A stretch of 47,575 bases of DNA from Paenibacillus_AA sp045062745 (GTDB taxonomy: Bacteria > Bacillota > Bacilli > Paenibacillales > NBRC-103111): the NCBI RefSeq assembly GCF_045062745.1, contig NZ_JBJGED010000047.1, forward strand, positions 1 to 47,575, in the 5' to 3' direction. Each line of letters opens with the position of its first letter. The stretch's first letter is position 1. Below are positions 14,366-22,583 of the stretch, in pieces. Made by a program: the position numbers and the translations under genes. Below the pieces are notes generated by a model. The model was not told where the DNA came from. It did no database searches and worked only from the letters and a program-made list of their open reading frames with translations.

Positions 14366-14670
14366 CAAAATAAAAAAATCCCACCCCCAAGACCGTAGTC
14401 TTAGGGACGAGATTCGTATCCTCGTGGTACCACCCCAGATTCGCCCCTATGTCGCCATAGCGGGCCTCTTCAAGTACGGCATCGGCAGCCGATGCTTATA
14501 CTCTAGCTCTGTAACAGGAGCTCCTGTCGCACCATCCCCTCGCGGTTCCTTTGCGCTGCTCCGAGGCTTTTTTCAATAAAGGGCCTTTTGCTCCTTTTCA
14601 CCGGCCGGAGCTCTCTGGGAAAACGCCCGTTTATCTACTCGTCTCATCATCGCATTTGAATATTGCGATT
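14366..14670 (-). promoter_or_regulatory. T-box riboswitch with a lysine (AAA) specifier, upstream of asd
   Basis: Reading the minus strand, the T-box GGGTGGTACCACG (complement of 14423-14435) is canonical. An antiterminator/terminator region follows and ends in a hairpin with a T run (plus A run 14372-14378). Stem I holds an AGTA loop E 5' strand, an upper stem ATAAA/TTTAT, and the 3' strand with GAAAAAAG (complement of 14567-14574) just before a CCTCG lower-stem arm. By comparison with glyQS (GAAAGGCA) the specifier is AAA (14570-14568). Shifting by one base gives AAA or AAG, so every register reads lysine. Confidence 0.8.
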
Positions 14671-14699
14671 ATCTTATCAAATCGACGTAGTAGAGTAAA
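14671..14699 (-). promoter_or_regulatory. Possible promoter of the asd T-box leader
   Basis: TTTACT (14699-14694), 17-base spacer, TAAGAT (14676-14671). It overlaps the last codons of the adh gene, which ends at 14677. No other fitting pair lies between that stop and the leader. Confidence 0.45.
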
Positions 14700-15864
14700 G
14701 GTATTTTTCGTCGTAGGCGGCTTGTAGAATCTGCATGTACTCCTCGGCCCCAATCGAACGGATATTGCTAGGTGTCGAATTATTCCGGACCGCCAACTCG
14801 ACAATTCGCGCAAAATCCTCTTTCCTTACCCCCGGCAGGTCCTTCAGCTTCGGAATTTCGAGCATCGCTGTAAAGTCCCGGATTCCGGTTATCATTTTGT
14901 GAATCGCGATTTCATCTGGATCCGACTCCGTCGCGAAATGCATAATGCGTGCCAGAGCGGCATGGATCGGTTTCTCCTCCTGCGTGTTATATTGCAACAC
15001 ATAGGGCAGGAATACGGCGTTGGCGACTCCATGAGGCGTATCGTACAGTCCGCCCAGCGCCTCGGCCAAGCAGTGGACAGCGGCCACATCGCTAGAACCG
15101 AAGCACAAGCCCGCGAGCAGGCTGCCCTCCAACATGTTATACCGCGCCCGTTCGTGCCCGGGATCCCGGAAGACAATCGGCAGCGCCTCAACAATCGTCT
15201 GCATCGCCCTTGCGCCGAACGCTTGTGAGATGGGATTGGTTGCTCTGCACGTATAGCCTTCTATGGCATGAACGAGGGCATCCACCCCTGTGGCCGCTGT
15301 GACTGCCCTTGGTACGGTGAATGTTAGCTTCGGATCCAGGATGGCCATCAGCGGCCGTAGCGTTGCATGCTTAAGGGTCAGCTTCCGATGCGTGGACGCC
15401 TCGGTAATGACGGCGGAACGCGTTACCTCCGATCCGGTGCCTGCCGTAGTCGGGACACAAATGATGGGAGCGATGTTGGTGTACGGCCGTTTCCCTTCTA
15501 CATAGTCAATCGGCGTCCCTCCATTGGGACCCAAGAGCGCGATCGCTTTCCCCGTATCCATTGCACTGCCGCCCCCGATGGCGACCACAGCCTCTATACC
15601 CTGCTCGCGAAACCGCTCGGCCCCGGCCAAGCATTCCGTATCCCTCGGATTCGGCGAGACCGTATCGAACAGATCGACCCGGTAACCGGACGCCTCCAAA
15701 GCCGCCTGAATCGGGGATACGATCCCTGCCTTCACGATACCTGGATCGCTGACTAGTAGAATCGATGAACCGATGTTCAACGAGCTCAACAGTTCGGGCA
15801 GTTGTCCGGATAGTCCCATCCCCATCTCGATTCTCGTATTGCAGAAGTAGCTGTAACTGCGCAT
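14677..15864 (-). CDS. Iron-containing alcohol dehydrogenase
   Basis: 395 residues of the group III iron-dependent alcohol dehydrogenase family. The cofactor loop is AVVAIGGGSAMDTGKAIA, followed by ICVPTTAGTGSEVTRSAVIT. The iron-binding residues are found in ATGVDALVHAIEGYT, and CLAEALGGLYDTPHGVANAVFLPYVLQYN supplies two further His ligands. It would interconvert short alcohols or diols and aldehydes with NAD(P)H; the exact substrate is open. The gene starts 20 bases after the MFS gene's stop and follows AAGGGAG, so it forms an operon with the transporter and may detoxify or process the same compound. The asd promoter probably overlaps its 3' end. Confidence 0.9.
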   Translation of the reverse strand: MRSYSYFCNTRIEMGMGLSGQLPELLSSLNIGSSILLVSDPGIVKAGIVSPIQAALEASGYRVDLFDTVSPNPRDTECLAGAERFREQGIEAVVAIGGGSAMDTGKAIALLGPNGGTPIDYVEGKRPYTNIAPIICVPTTAGTGSEVTRSAVITEASTHRKLTLKHATLRPLMAILDPKLTFTVPRAVTAATGVDALVHAIEGYTCRATNPISQAFGARAMQTIVEALPIVFRDPGHERARYNMLEGSLLAGLCFGSSDVAAVHCLAEALGGLYDTPHGVANAVFLPYVLQYNTQEEKPIHAALARIMHFATESDPDEIAIHKMITGIRDFTAMLEIPKLKDLPGVRKEDFARIVELAVRNNSTPSNIRSIGAEEYMQILQAAYDEKYLYSTTSI

Positions 15865-15884
15865 TTGACGTCTCCCTTATTATA

Positions 15885-17060
15885 TTAATCGTATCCCCGA
15901 ACCCTTCTCTCCCGGTACAACACCATGCCAATCATAAGTAAGGACAGGGCTGTAAGCGAGCTGGGGATGAAGAAGATGTTCGGTGTTATTCCCTGAATGA
16001 ACAGAGGCAAGCCATATCCTATTAAAGAAGCCGTCTGCGAGATGAACACGTATAAGCTGGCTCCGAAGCTGGTTCGGCTCAGGAACATCCGCTGTACGTA
16101 GCCCATGGCAACTCCATACAGAATCGAAACAAACAACGAATACAACGGCTGTACGACAAAAAAGACGGGAAGGGCTGGACTGCTCGTATACGTCAAAAAA
16201 GTGGCAAGCGCGAAGCAACCGCCAAGAAAAATAATCCGCTTACTGCCATACCGGGCCGCCCAATATCCGCCCAAAGTCATGAACAACAGTTCGAATACCG
16301 CCTGAGCGCTCCATATGTAGGACATGATCTCCGGTTTACCGAACAGCTTTAAGACGACTAGCTGCAAATATAAGCCCCGAATGGCATCGGCGCAAGAGAG
16401 AGTTAGAAGGGCAATCAGCATAATCAGGGAAAACGGTTCCCCTTTGGCCGCTTGCTTCGCTTTCGGTTCTCCCGTTGTTTCCTTGAACCACAGCAGCAAA
16501 ACGACCAAACACACATACCCGGCCATATTCCCCCACAGTACGCCTCTAAACGTGGCGATGAGGAAGATGTTCGCACCAAGCAGCAAACCCGCAAAAAAAC
16601 CAACGCTATAGGAGGCCCGAAGCCATAGCTGGGCCATCTCCACAATGTCCCCGGCGGCACGGGAGAAATGATTCCTGGCCATCCCGAACAGCTGCCCCAT
16701 GATCATGCCGGACGGTGCAACCGCAATCGTCATTCCAATAAGCGCACTGCGAAAGCCCTCGGCATTCATGTAAAGGGTTAGCCCGATGATGCATAGGAAA
16801 GCTGCTGCTACCGGGAGCCTCTTCTTGCTCTTGAGACGGTCGCCGATCCAGCCGACGGTAATCGTAATCGCCATGTTGCTCGACAAGGAGACTGAGAAGA
16901 CGGCTACGATCTGGGCTTTGGTAAGCCCGAGGCTCTCGAGATAGACCGCATTCATGGGAGCTAGAATACCCGTTCCTATTCCATAAAGAAACAGCATGGT
17001 GAGCAGCGTTCTCGCTTGGGGGATCGATACAAACTTGCGAACGTCGCGAATGACCTGCAT
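15885..17060 (-). CDS. MFS transporter, sugar-efflux-like
   Basis: 391 residues with about twelve membrane helices. The motif between helices 2 and 3 is GWIGDRLKSKKRLPV, a variant of the MFS GxLaDrxGrkxxl signature. LLTMLFLYGIGTGILAPMNAVYLESLGLTKAQI in the first helix region resembles SetA/sugar efflux transporters. It would act as a proton-driven exporter of sugars, alcohols or drugs. The following alcohol dehydrogenase is 20 bases downstream. It is divergent from the histidine kinase gene, about 100 bases away. The ATG follows GAGAGGT. Confidence 0.8.
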   Translation of the reverse strand: MQVIRDVRKFVSIPQARTLLTMLFLYGIGTGILAPMNAVYLESLGLTKAQIVAVFSVSLSSNMAITITVGWIGDRLKSKKRLPVAAAFLCIIGLTLYMNAEGFRSALIGMTIAVAPSGMIMGQLFGMARNHFSRAAGDIVEMAQLWLRASYSVGFFAGLLLGANIFLIATFRGVLWGNMAGYVCLVVLLLWFKETTGEPKAKQAAKGEPFSLIMLIALLTLSCADAIRGLYLQLVVLKLFGKPEIMSYIWSAQAVFELLFMTLGGYWAARYGSKRIIFLGGCFALATFLTYTSSPALPVFFVVQPLYSLFVSILYGVAMGYVQRMFLSRTSFGASLYVFISQTASLIGYGLPLFIQGITPNIFFIPSSLTALSLLMIGMVLYRERRVRGYD

Positions 17061-17166
17061 GGATACCTCTCGTAATGGAGCATTTCTTTTTCATTCTAAC
17101 ATAGTTGGTGGTAAGATAAACGAAATACAATGAACTGGGTTGATGGGAAAGGGGAAGAGGAAGGAA

Positions 17167-18729
17167 ATGAACGCTCCCTTCGGCTTTCAGCGATTCCGCC
17201 GTCTTCAATGGAAATTAACATTTTTCTATATCGTTACCACGATTGTCGTCCTAATCGCGATCGAGCTCCTTTTTGTTCTGGTGCTATACATCTCGAACGA
17301 CTATAGAAAGAATCAAATTCTTGCCGTTCAAGTAGGTCGGGTCGCTGAAAATGTAGGCGCCAATTTTAGCGGAGCCTTCATCAATCAGGACAAGCTGGCC
17401 GCAACCTTAAGCGAATGGCCATCAGAAATGGGCGTCGAATTCCAGGGCTATTCTGCAGCCGTAGATCGTAATGGTGAGCTGATAGCAGCCGCAGGCGATC
17501 CACTCCCGGAACGCCGTGAATGGTTGGCAAGCTTACCTGAAGCGGTACAGCAGCGTATGAGGGCCGCGGTTCAAGAGGAGTCCTCCGTCTCTACATATGG
17601 CGAAGAAGATTCTGTGTATGTAGTGGCTCCTCTTGCGAATCAAAAGGAGATCTACGGAGTATTGGTGGTCAGGGCGGAACAATTCCGGTTTACATTCCGC
17701 CAAATCTGGACGTATTATTTTCAATTTATCGGTCTTAGCCTAGGAATCTTCTTTATAGGGGCGGCGGTTGTCGGCTTCGCTTTTGGAATCGTCACTTCGC
17801 GAAGCCTGGTGCGCCGGATCCGGAGAATCTTGTATTCGGCGGATCGATGGAGTCAAGGCGATTTTGATACGTTCGTAAAAGATCCTTCCGGCGACGAGCT
17901 CGGGGAGGTGGCGCAGCGGCTGAACCAAATGGCGATGCAGCTTCAACAGCTGCTTAGAGAGCGTCAGGATCTGGCTACGCTAGAGGAACGCAACCGTCTG
18001 GCGCGGGACCTCCACGATAGCGTCAAACAGCAAATGTTCGCGGTCTCGATCTGGGTGAACACCGCCAAATCGATGATTGGACAAGACGAGCAGGCCTTGC
18101 GTTCGCATTTGACCGAAGCGGAGAGCCTGATCAACGAGACGAAGCAGGAGCTCAGCGCCTTGATTCGGGAATTGCGCCCGGTCGCCTTGGAGAGCAAGCC
18201 TTTCGCGCATGCCCTGGAGGAGTACGCCCGCACTTGGCAGGGTCAAACGGGAATCCAGACCTCTATTGAGGTGCGTGGCCGGCGGCCAATTCCTCCCTCG
18301 ATGGAAGAAGCATTCTTCCGCATCACGCAGGAGGCCTTGTCCAATGCCGCCCGACATAGCAGAGCCAGCCTGGTGAGCATCCGTCTGGAATGTGCCGAGG
18401 AAGCGACGCTTGTCATCTGCGACAATGGCCGTGGATTCGACGTGCCGCAAGCGGATCGTCAAGGGATTGGGTTGTCCTCCATGAGGGAGCGGGTGCAAGC
18501 GATGGGCGGTCAGATCGATATCCGGAGCGAGCGCGGGCAAGGTACGAGCATCACGATCCGATGCAAGCTGCCGGAGAATCATAAGAATACGGAGGATGCC
18601 GACGGAGAACATGAAACCTGCGGAACCGATAACGATTCTGATTGTAGACGACCATGCGATCGTACGGCAGGGCTTGCGTATGCTGTTTACGATCCAAGCC
18701 AATTGCAGCGTGGTGGGCGAAGCCGATAA
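17167..18729 (+). CDS. Sensor histidine kinase, NarL-partner (HisKA_3) type
   Basis: 520 residues. A first TM (WKLTFFYIVTTIVVLIAIELLFV), an extracellular sensor region of about 140 residues, a second TM (LGIFFIGAAVVGFAFGI), HAMP, then the HisKA_3 box ERNRLARDLHDSVKQQMFAV with the phosphoacceptor His, the N box ITQEALSNAARHS and G boxes CDNGRGFD and GIGLSSMRERVQAMGGQI. The ATG at 17167 follows GGGGAAGAGG; earlier ATGs have no RBS. The 3' end is odd: after IRCKLPENHKN the frame continues 134 bases into the response regulator gene. Either a genuine long overlap or a frameshift that removed the native stop; in the +2 frame a TAA lies right after the GGAGAATCA. Confidence 0.85.
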   Translation: MNAPFGFQRFRRLQWKLTFFYIVTTIVVLIAIELLFVLVLYISNDYRKNQILAVQVGRVAENVGANFSGAFINQDKLAATLSEWPSEMGVEFQGYSAAVDRNGELIAAAGDPLPERREWLASLPEAVQQRMRAAVQEESSVSTYGEEDSVYVVAPLANQKEIYGVLVVRAEQFRFTFRQIWTYYFQFIGLSLGIFFIGAAVVGFAFGIVTSRSLVRRIRRILYSADRWSQGDFDTFVKDPSGDELGEVAQRLNQMAMQLQQLLRERQDLATLEERNRLARDLHDSVKQQMFAVSIWVNTAKSMIGQDEQALRSHLTEAESLINETKQELSALIRELRPVALESKPFAHALEEYARTWQGQTGIQTSIEVRGRRPIPPSMEEAFFRITQEALSNAARHSRASLVSIRLECAEEATLVICDNGRGFDVPQADRQGIGLSSMRERVQAMGGQIDIRSERGQGTSITIRCKLPENHKNTEDADGEHETCGTDNDSDCRRPCDRTAGLAYAVYDPSQLQRGGRSR

Positions 18730-19270
18730 TGGCGAGAAGGCCGTAGCCCTAGCGGCAGAGCATGTACCCGATATCGTACTCATGGATTTGGTGATGCCCG
18801 GTCTGGATGGTGTTGAGACCACACGCCGCGTGAAGCAAGTAAGTCCCCGCTCGCAGGTGATTGTGTTGACTTCGTATGAAGATGATGAACATATTTTTCC
18901 GGCGTTTCGTGCAGGGGCGCTATCTTATGTTCTGAAGGATATTGACCCCAACCAACTGCTGGAGACCGTATACAGAGCCGTACTCGGCGAATCGATCCTG
19001 CATCCGCGTGTGGCCTCAAGAGTCGTACAGGAGATCCATAACACGAAGTTTGCCGCTTCGGACCCTTTCGCCGACCTGAGCGAGCGAGAGCTGGAGGTGC
19101 TTCGATTGATCGCCCACGGTCTTACCAATGCGGAAATCGCCGAGCAGTTGATCATTAGTGAGAAGACGGTCAAAGGCCATGTCAGCAATATATTAAGCAA
19201 GCTGCATTTGCTGGATCGTACGAAGGCGGCTGTATTCGCTTGGAAACAGGGGCTTATGCGCCCGGACTGA
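18596..19270 (+). CDS. Response regulator, NarL/LuxR family
   Basis: 224 residues: receiver domain with acidic pair DDH near residue 18, phosphoacceptor Asp64 in IVLMDLVMPGLDG, switch residues in VIVLTSYEDDE and the Lys in YVLKDID, then a LuxR-type HTH SERELEVLRLIAHGLTNAEIAEQLIISEKTVKGHV. It is encoded with the kinase directly upstream and is its probable partner. Two starts fit: ATG 18596, directly behind GGAGG, and ATG 18611, behind GGAG; 18611 has an RBS spacing of three bases and 18596 of zero, so neither is ideal. The gene overlaps the kinase ORF by 134 bases. Confidence 0.85.
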   Translation: MPTENMKPAEPITILIVDDHAIVRQGLRMLFTIQANCSVVGEADNGEKAVALAAEHVPDIVLMDLVMPGLDGVETTRRVKQVSPRSQVIVLTSYEDDEHIFPAFRAGALSYVLKDIDPNQLLETVYRAVLGESILHPRVASRVVQEIHNTKFAASDPFADLSERELEVLRLIAHGLTNAEIAEQLIISEKTVKGHVSNILSKLHLLDRTKAAVFAWKQGLMRPD

Positions 19271-19336
19271 AGAGCAATCTGAGGTTGCGGAACAGTTCCC
19301 GGGAAGGGTACTAGAACAGACCTGCAGACGCGTTCC

Positions 19337-19410
19337 AAAGGAGGCTCCTTCATGTAAGATGAATGACACAGCGGTGCAACTGCTGCCTTGTCCCATTCAT
19401 GATGAAGGAG
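19337..19410 (+). promoter_or_regulatory. RBS-masking hairpin with a start-stop (ATG TAA) mini-ORF before the DUF3995-like gene
   Basis: AAAGGAGG (19337-19344) is ideally spaced, seven bases, before ATG TAA (19352-19357), a coding unit of one codon. CTCCTTCAT (19345-19353) is fully complementary to ATGAAGGAG (19402-19410), which contains the RBS of the gene starting at 19419. An inner stem ATGAATG (19359-19365) / CATTCAT (19394-19400) and further short pairings (GACA/TGTC, CAGC/GCTG) extend it. A ribosome at the mini-ORF would cover the left arm and free the lower RBS; without it the RBS is sequestered. No terminator T run follows. Confidence 0.55.
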
Positions 19411-19418
19411 CTGGTTTA

Positions 19419-20060
19419 ATGTTAGCCGATTCCAAATTAATTTCCTTTGAACGCTTTACGAAGACTGCCGTATGGCCGGCTTACGCCGGTTGCATTTGGG
19501 CTCTCCTGTATGCGGTCTTCGTTCGATTCTATCAAGCGGCCGGCGGTCCGATCGGCATGGCAGGGGAACCCGTAGATCTGGAAGCCTTTTACATGGCCAG
19601 CTACATCGCCGGCGTGGAGATCGTGCTGTGCGGATTCATCTTGATTGGGCTTGTCAAGCCGTGGGGAAAAGTGCTGCCGCAATGGGTCCCATTCCTTGGA
19701 GGCAGGAAGATCCCTCGACTCGTTGTATTACTCCCAACGCTTGTCTTTACCGCCTTTCTACTTGCTCATGGAGTGGCCGGAATCGTTACAAAGGCACTTT
19801 ACTTGGGTGGGGTCATTACGATGCATTTCACCGGCTGGAGTGTGCTCGATGCTCATAGCCTCGCCTTATGGGATCTTTTGTTTTACGAGCCGTGGTTTGT
19901 CATCATGGGCGTTTTGTCCGGCTTGACGGCTTCACATTATGCTCAAGCTACCTGTGGCTCACTCGCGGCTTGGAGACGAAACACGATCTACTATTTGATT
20001 GCCGTCTTTCTCCTGACCGCGCTTATGGTGTACATGATCATCGATCAGTTTGCCCGCTAA
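19419..20060 (+). CDS. DUF3995-like integral membrane protein
   Basis: 213 residues with five to six hydrophobic helices (for example WALLYAVFVRFYQAAGG, GVEIVLCGFILIGLV, LVVLLPTLVFTAFLLAHGVAGIV, and YYLIAVFLLTALMVYMII). Alternating helices plus the GxxxxxYxxGG motif resemble DUF3995, an uncharacterised membrane family. The start is ATG 19419, eight bases behind GAAGGAG; the frame is open to an ATG at 19359 but that has no well-placed RBS. The RBS lies in a hairpin (see the regulatory feature). It follows the two-component genes on the same strand with a gap of 148 bases and could be one of their targets. Confidence 0.55.
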   Translation: MLADSKLISFERFTKTAVWPAYAGCIWALLYAVFVRFYQAAGGPIGMAGEPVDLEAFYMASYIAGVEIVLCGFILIGLVKPWGKVLPQWVPFLGGRKIPRLVVLLPTLVFTAFLLAHGVAGIVTKALYLGGVITMHFTGWSVLDAHSLALWDLLFYEPWFVIMGVLSGLTASHYAQATCGSLAAWRRNTIYYLIAVFLLTALMVYMIIDQFAR

Positions 20061-20064
20061 CGGG

Positions 20065-20095
20065 AAAGGCGACCGACTATTCTTGTCAGTCGCCC
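20065..20095. terminator. Bidirectional terminator
   Basis: Stem GGCGACCGAC (20068-20077) / GTCAGTCGCC (20085-20094), one mismatch, between the ends of two convergent genes. The minus strand continues with TTTCCC, the plus strand without a T run. Confidence 0.6.
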
Positions 20096-20110
20096 GCTGT
20101 GAGCAGAATG

Positions 20111-21031
20111 TTATTGATCCATCCGAAGCACAATTTTCCCGCGGCCGTGCCTCGATTCGATTGCCCGGTGCGCATCGTCCGCCCGCTCCAGCGGGAAGAC
20201 CTGTCGGATGGGGATGTGAAGCTTGCCCTGCGCATGAAGGTCCACCAGTTCGGCCAGGCGAGCCGCCGACCGTTCCCCGCGGACGACGCGAAGGCCAAGC
20301 TCCTCTATGAGATCGTAGGCGTAGAACGTGCAGATGCGGTTTTTATCTGCTACTAATTCCACCGCGGCCCGAAGCCCTTCCCCTCCAGCCGTATCGAAGG
20401 CGGCGTCGACGCCGTCCGGTGCGAGCGCCCGCACCCGTTCGGCAACCCCTTCCTCATACGTAATGGGTACCGCGCCCAGCGAACGGAGAAAATCATGGTT
20501 GCGCTCGCTTGCGGTGCCGATGACCGTCTTGGCTCCCCACACCTTCGCCAGTTGTACGGCAAAAGCCCCCAACGATCCGGCCGCACCGTTGATCAAGACC
20601 GTATCGCCCGGTTCGACTCCGATTGCCTTCAAGGCAATGTAAGCCCCCTGGCCGTTGCCGGTCAGCCCGCCTGCTTCTTCCCAAGACATCGCCGCGGGCT
20701 TGTTCACGATTTGGTCGGCACCGACAACCACGTATTCAGCGTAGCAGTTCAGTAGGGCGAAACCGAGCACGGGGCTCCCTATGGCAAAGCCGGTAACACC
20801 GTCTCCGACCTGGTCCACGATCCCAGCGAATTCATTGCCCGGAATTTGCGGAAGATTCACCGCAATTCCATAGGACGGCGTCCAACCGCTCCGTACCGCG
20901 CAGTCGTAATGCTGTACGCCGGCTGTTTTCACGCGGACCCGGACTTGGCCCGGACCGGCCTGCGGATCCGGAAACTCCATCACTTTCATAACTTCCGGTC
21001 CTCCGAACGAAGAAAATGCCGCTGCTCTCAT
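20111..21031 (-). CDS. NADP-dependent MDR oxidoreductase (quinone-reductase-like, zinc-independent)
   Basis: 306 residues of the medium-chain dehydrogenase/reductase family. GroES-like N-terminal domain (KTAGVQHYDCAVRSGW, then PQIPGNEFAGIVDQVGDGV) and Rossmann domain with the AxxGxxG-type motif INGAAGSLGAFAVQLAKVWGAKTVIGTA. No catalytic or structural zinc cysteines are seen, so it fits the zeta-crystallin/quinone oxidoreductase branch. It would reduce quinones, enones or related electrophiles. Its ATG overlaps the stop codon of the MFS gene (ATGA, 21028-21031), so the pair are translationally coupled. A LysR regulator is divergent from the pair. Confidence 0.85.
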   Translation of the reverse strand: MRAAAFSSFGGPEVMKVMEFPDPQAGPGQVRVRVKTAGVQHYDCAVRSGWTPSYGIAVNLPQIPGNEFAGIVDQVGDGVTGFAIGSPVLGFALLNCYAEYVVVGADQIVNKPAAMSWEEAGGLTGNGQGAYIALKAIGVEPGDTVLINGAAGSLGAFAVQLAKVWGAKTVIGTASERNHDFLRSLGAVPITYEEGVAERVRALAPDGVDAAFDTAGGEGLRAAVELVADKNRICTFYAYDLIEELGLRVVRGERSAARLAELVDLHAQGKLHIPIRQVFPLERADDAHRAIESRHGRGKIVLRMDQ

Positions 21032-22446
21032 CCTCTACTCCTCCTTCTACTGTCGGCTCTACCGAATTGAAAATAAAAGAGCCCTAAAATGATGACGTGC
21101 AAAATCCCTAGCACCAAATATATATTGCTGTACACAAACGCGCCCGAAGACGAATTGATCGTATTCCAACCCCAGCTTGCGCCTAGATCCACCGTCGTGC
21201 TGTACACACTGGCGGCAACCGCTCCGGCAATAAAGTTCATCATGGCGAGCAGTCCCATGCCTACTCCTGTCTCTTCCTTCGGCAGAGTCCGAGAGATCGT
21301 ATTCGACAAGGCGATCATCAGGAACGATTGCCCTACATTGCCGAAAATCAAGAAGACGGCGATCCCAACCGGGTTCATTCCCGCAAAGGAAGACAACAGA
21401 ACAAATCCGGTTACTAGCAGAGCGGATGCCGAATAGAAAAGAAACGGATTGCCTCGCGCATCCGCGAGCTTGCCGGCTTTTCGACCTAGAATCGCCGTCG
21501 TAACGGCCGCAGGAACCATCGCGAAGCCGACCAGTCCTGGAGCCAAATGATGGACTTGGGACAACAGCTGCGGGCTCAGAAACGGAAGCGAGTACCCGAT
21601 CCCCGTCGTCAGGAAGGCGATCCCGAGCACAAGGGAATAACTCTTATTCCGGAACAGGTCCGGCCGGATGAACGGATTTGGCACGGAACGGATTCTGACC
21701 ATAAACAACACGAACACGATCAGGCCACCGACAGCGGGCATCCACGCTTTGTTCGTGATAGCCAGCAGGAACAGCGCAGCCGTTGCAGCCAGCAGTCCGC
21801 CGCCTATCCAGTCGATGCTGCCTGCTTCTCCATGTTCATCGTCCAAGTACTTACGGTAATAGGGCAAGGTGAACAAGGTGAAGAGCGGCATGCAAAACAG
21901 CCATCTCCAATGCACTAGACTGACCACCAAGGAAGCTACGACCGGGCCGATGGCGGAGCCAATGGCCAACCCGGTCATCGAGATTCCCAGTGCCCGTCCC
22001 CGGCGTTCCGGCGGAAAATAACGAACCGGAATAATACCGGCTGTAGCCGGAATGACCGCCGCCCCCACCGCCTGCAAAATCCGGCCAAGCAGGACCATCC
22101 AGTAAGCTTGAGCCACCAGGCCGATCAAGGAGCCGAATGCAAAAAAGACTAGGCCGAACGTCAGCAAGTTTTTGAGCTTATAGATGTCGGCCAGTTTCCC
22201 ATAGACCACCGTTCCAACGGCATAGATCAGTAAAAACGCCGACGTAACCCAACTCACTTGCGTGAAGGAAAGCGCATAGTCCGCACGAATCTCCGGCAAT
22301 ACGATATTGAACATCGTCGCACTCATCACCGAGATGATAAGCGTGAAGGCTAGAATTCGAATCAATTTCTCTCCAGTTGGCTGATGAACTCCGATTTCCA
22401 CTTCCTCATCCTGCTTTCTGTATGGTAGGGCTCCTCCCACCGACAT
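21028..22446 (-). CDS. MFS drug efflux transporter, DHA2 (14-TM) type
   Basis: 472 residues with about 14 membrane helices. After a 27-residue cytosolic N-terminus come LAFTLIISVMSATMFNIVLPEI and GTVVYGKLADIYKLKNLLTFG (motif A-like GxLaDxxxxk), then ILQAVGAAVIPATAGIIPVRYFP with RRGRALGISMTGLAIGSAIGPV (motif C, GxaxGPxxGG-like), typical of multidrug/tetracycline-type antiporters. The ligand is not determinable. The start is not sure: the ATG at 22446 has only a distant purine stretch, and a GTG fifteen codons in is also possible. It overlaps the oxidoreductase downstream and is divergent from the LysR gene. Confidence 0.85.
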   Translation of the reverse strand: MSVGGALPYRKQDEEVEIGVHQPTGEKLIRILAFTLIISVMSATMFNIVLPEIRADYALSFTQVSWVTSAFLLIYAVGTVVYGKLADIYKLKNLLTFGLVFFAFGSLIGLVAQAYWMVLLGRILQAVGAAVIPATAGIIPVRYFPPERRGRALGISMTGLAIGSAIGPVVASLVVSLVHWRWLFCMPLFTLFTLPYYRKYLDDEHGEAGSIDWIGGGLLAATAALFLLAITNKAWMPAVGGLIVFVLFMVRIRSVPNPFIRPDLFRNKSYSLVLGIAFLTTGIGYSLPFLSPQLLSQVHHLAPGLVGFAMVPAAVTTAILGRKAGKLADARGNPFLFYSASALLVTGFVLLSSFAGMNPVGIAVFLIFGNVGQSFLMIALSNTISRTLPKEETGVGMGLLAMMNFIAGAVAASVYSTTVDLGASWGWNTINSSSGAFVYSNIYLVLGILHVIILGLFYFQFGRADSRRRSRG

Positions 22447-22583
22447 CGAATCGCAAGTCTATCTCCCCGGGAAGATTGGATTCCGCTTGCTTAGATTCAT
22501 TTTATGGCGGATAATTGATAAATAAAAATACATCTTACTCTATATGATTCATTCCGTTGAGTATATAAGAGGAGGGACGAAGG

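Noticed and set aside
20111..22446. MFS-oxidoreductase pair as a new antibiotic self-resistance system
   Set aside because: An MFS pump plus reductase under a divergent LysR is a common layout; nothing in the sequence suggests a biosynthetic cluster.
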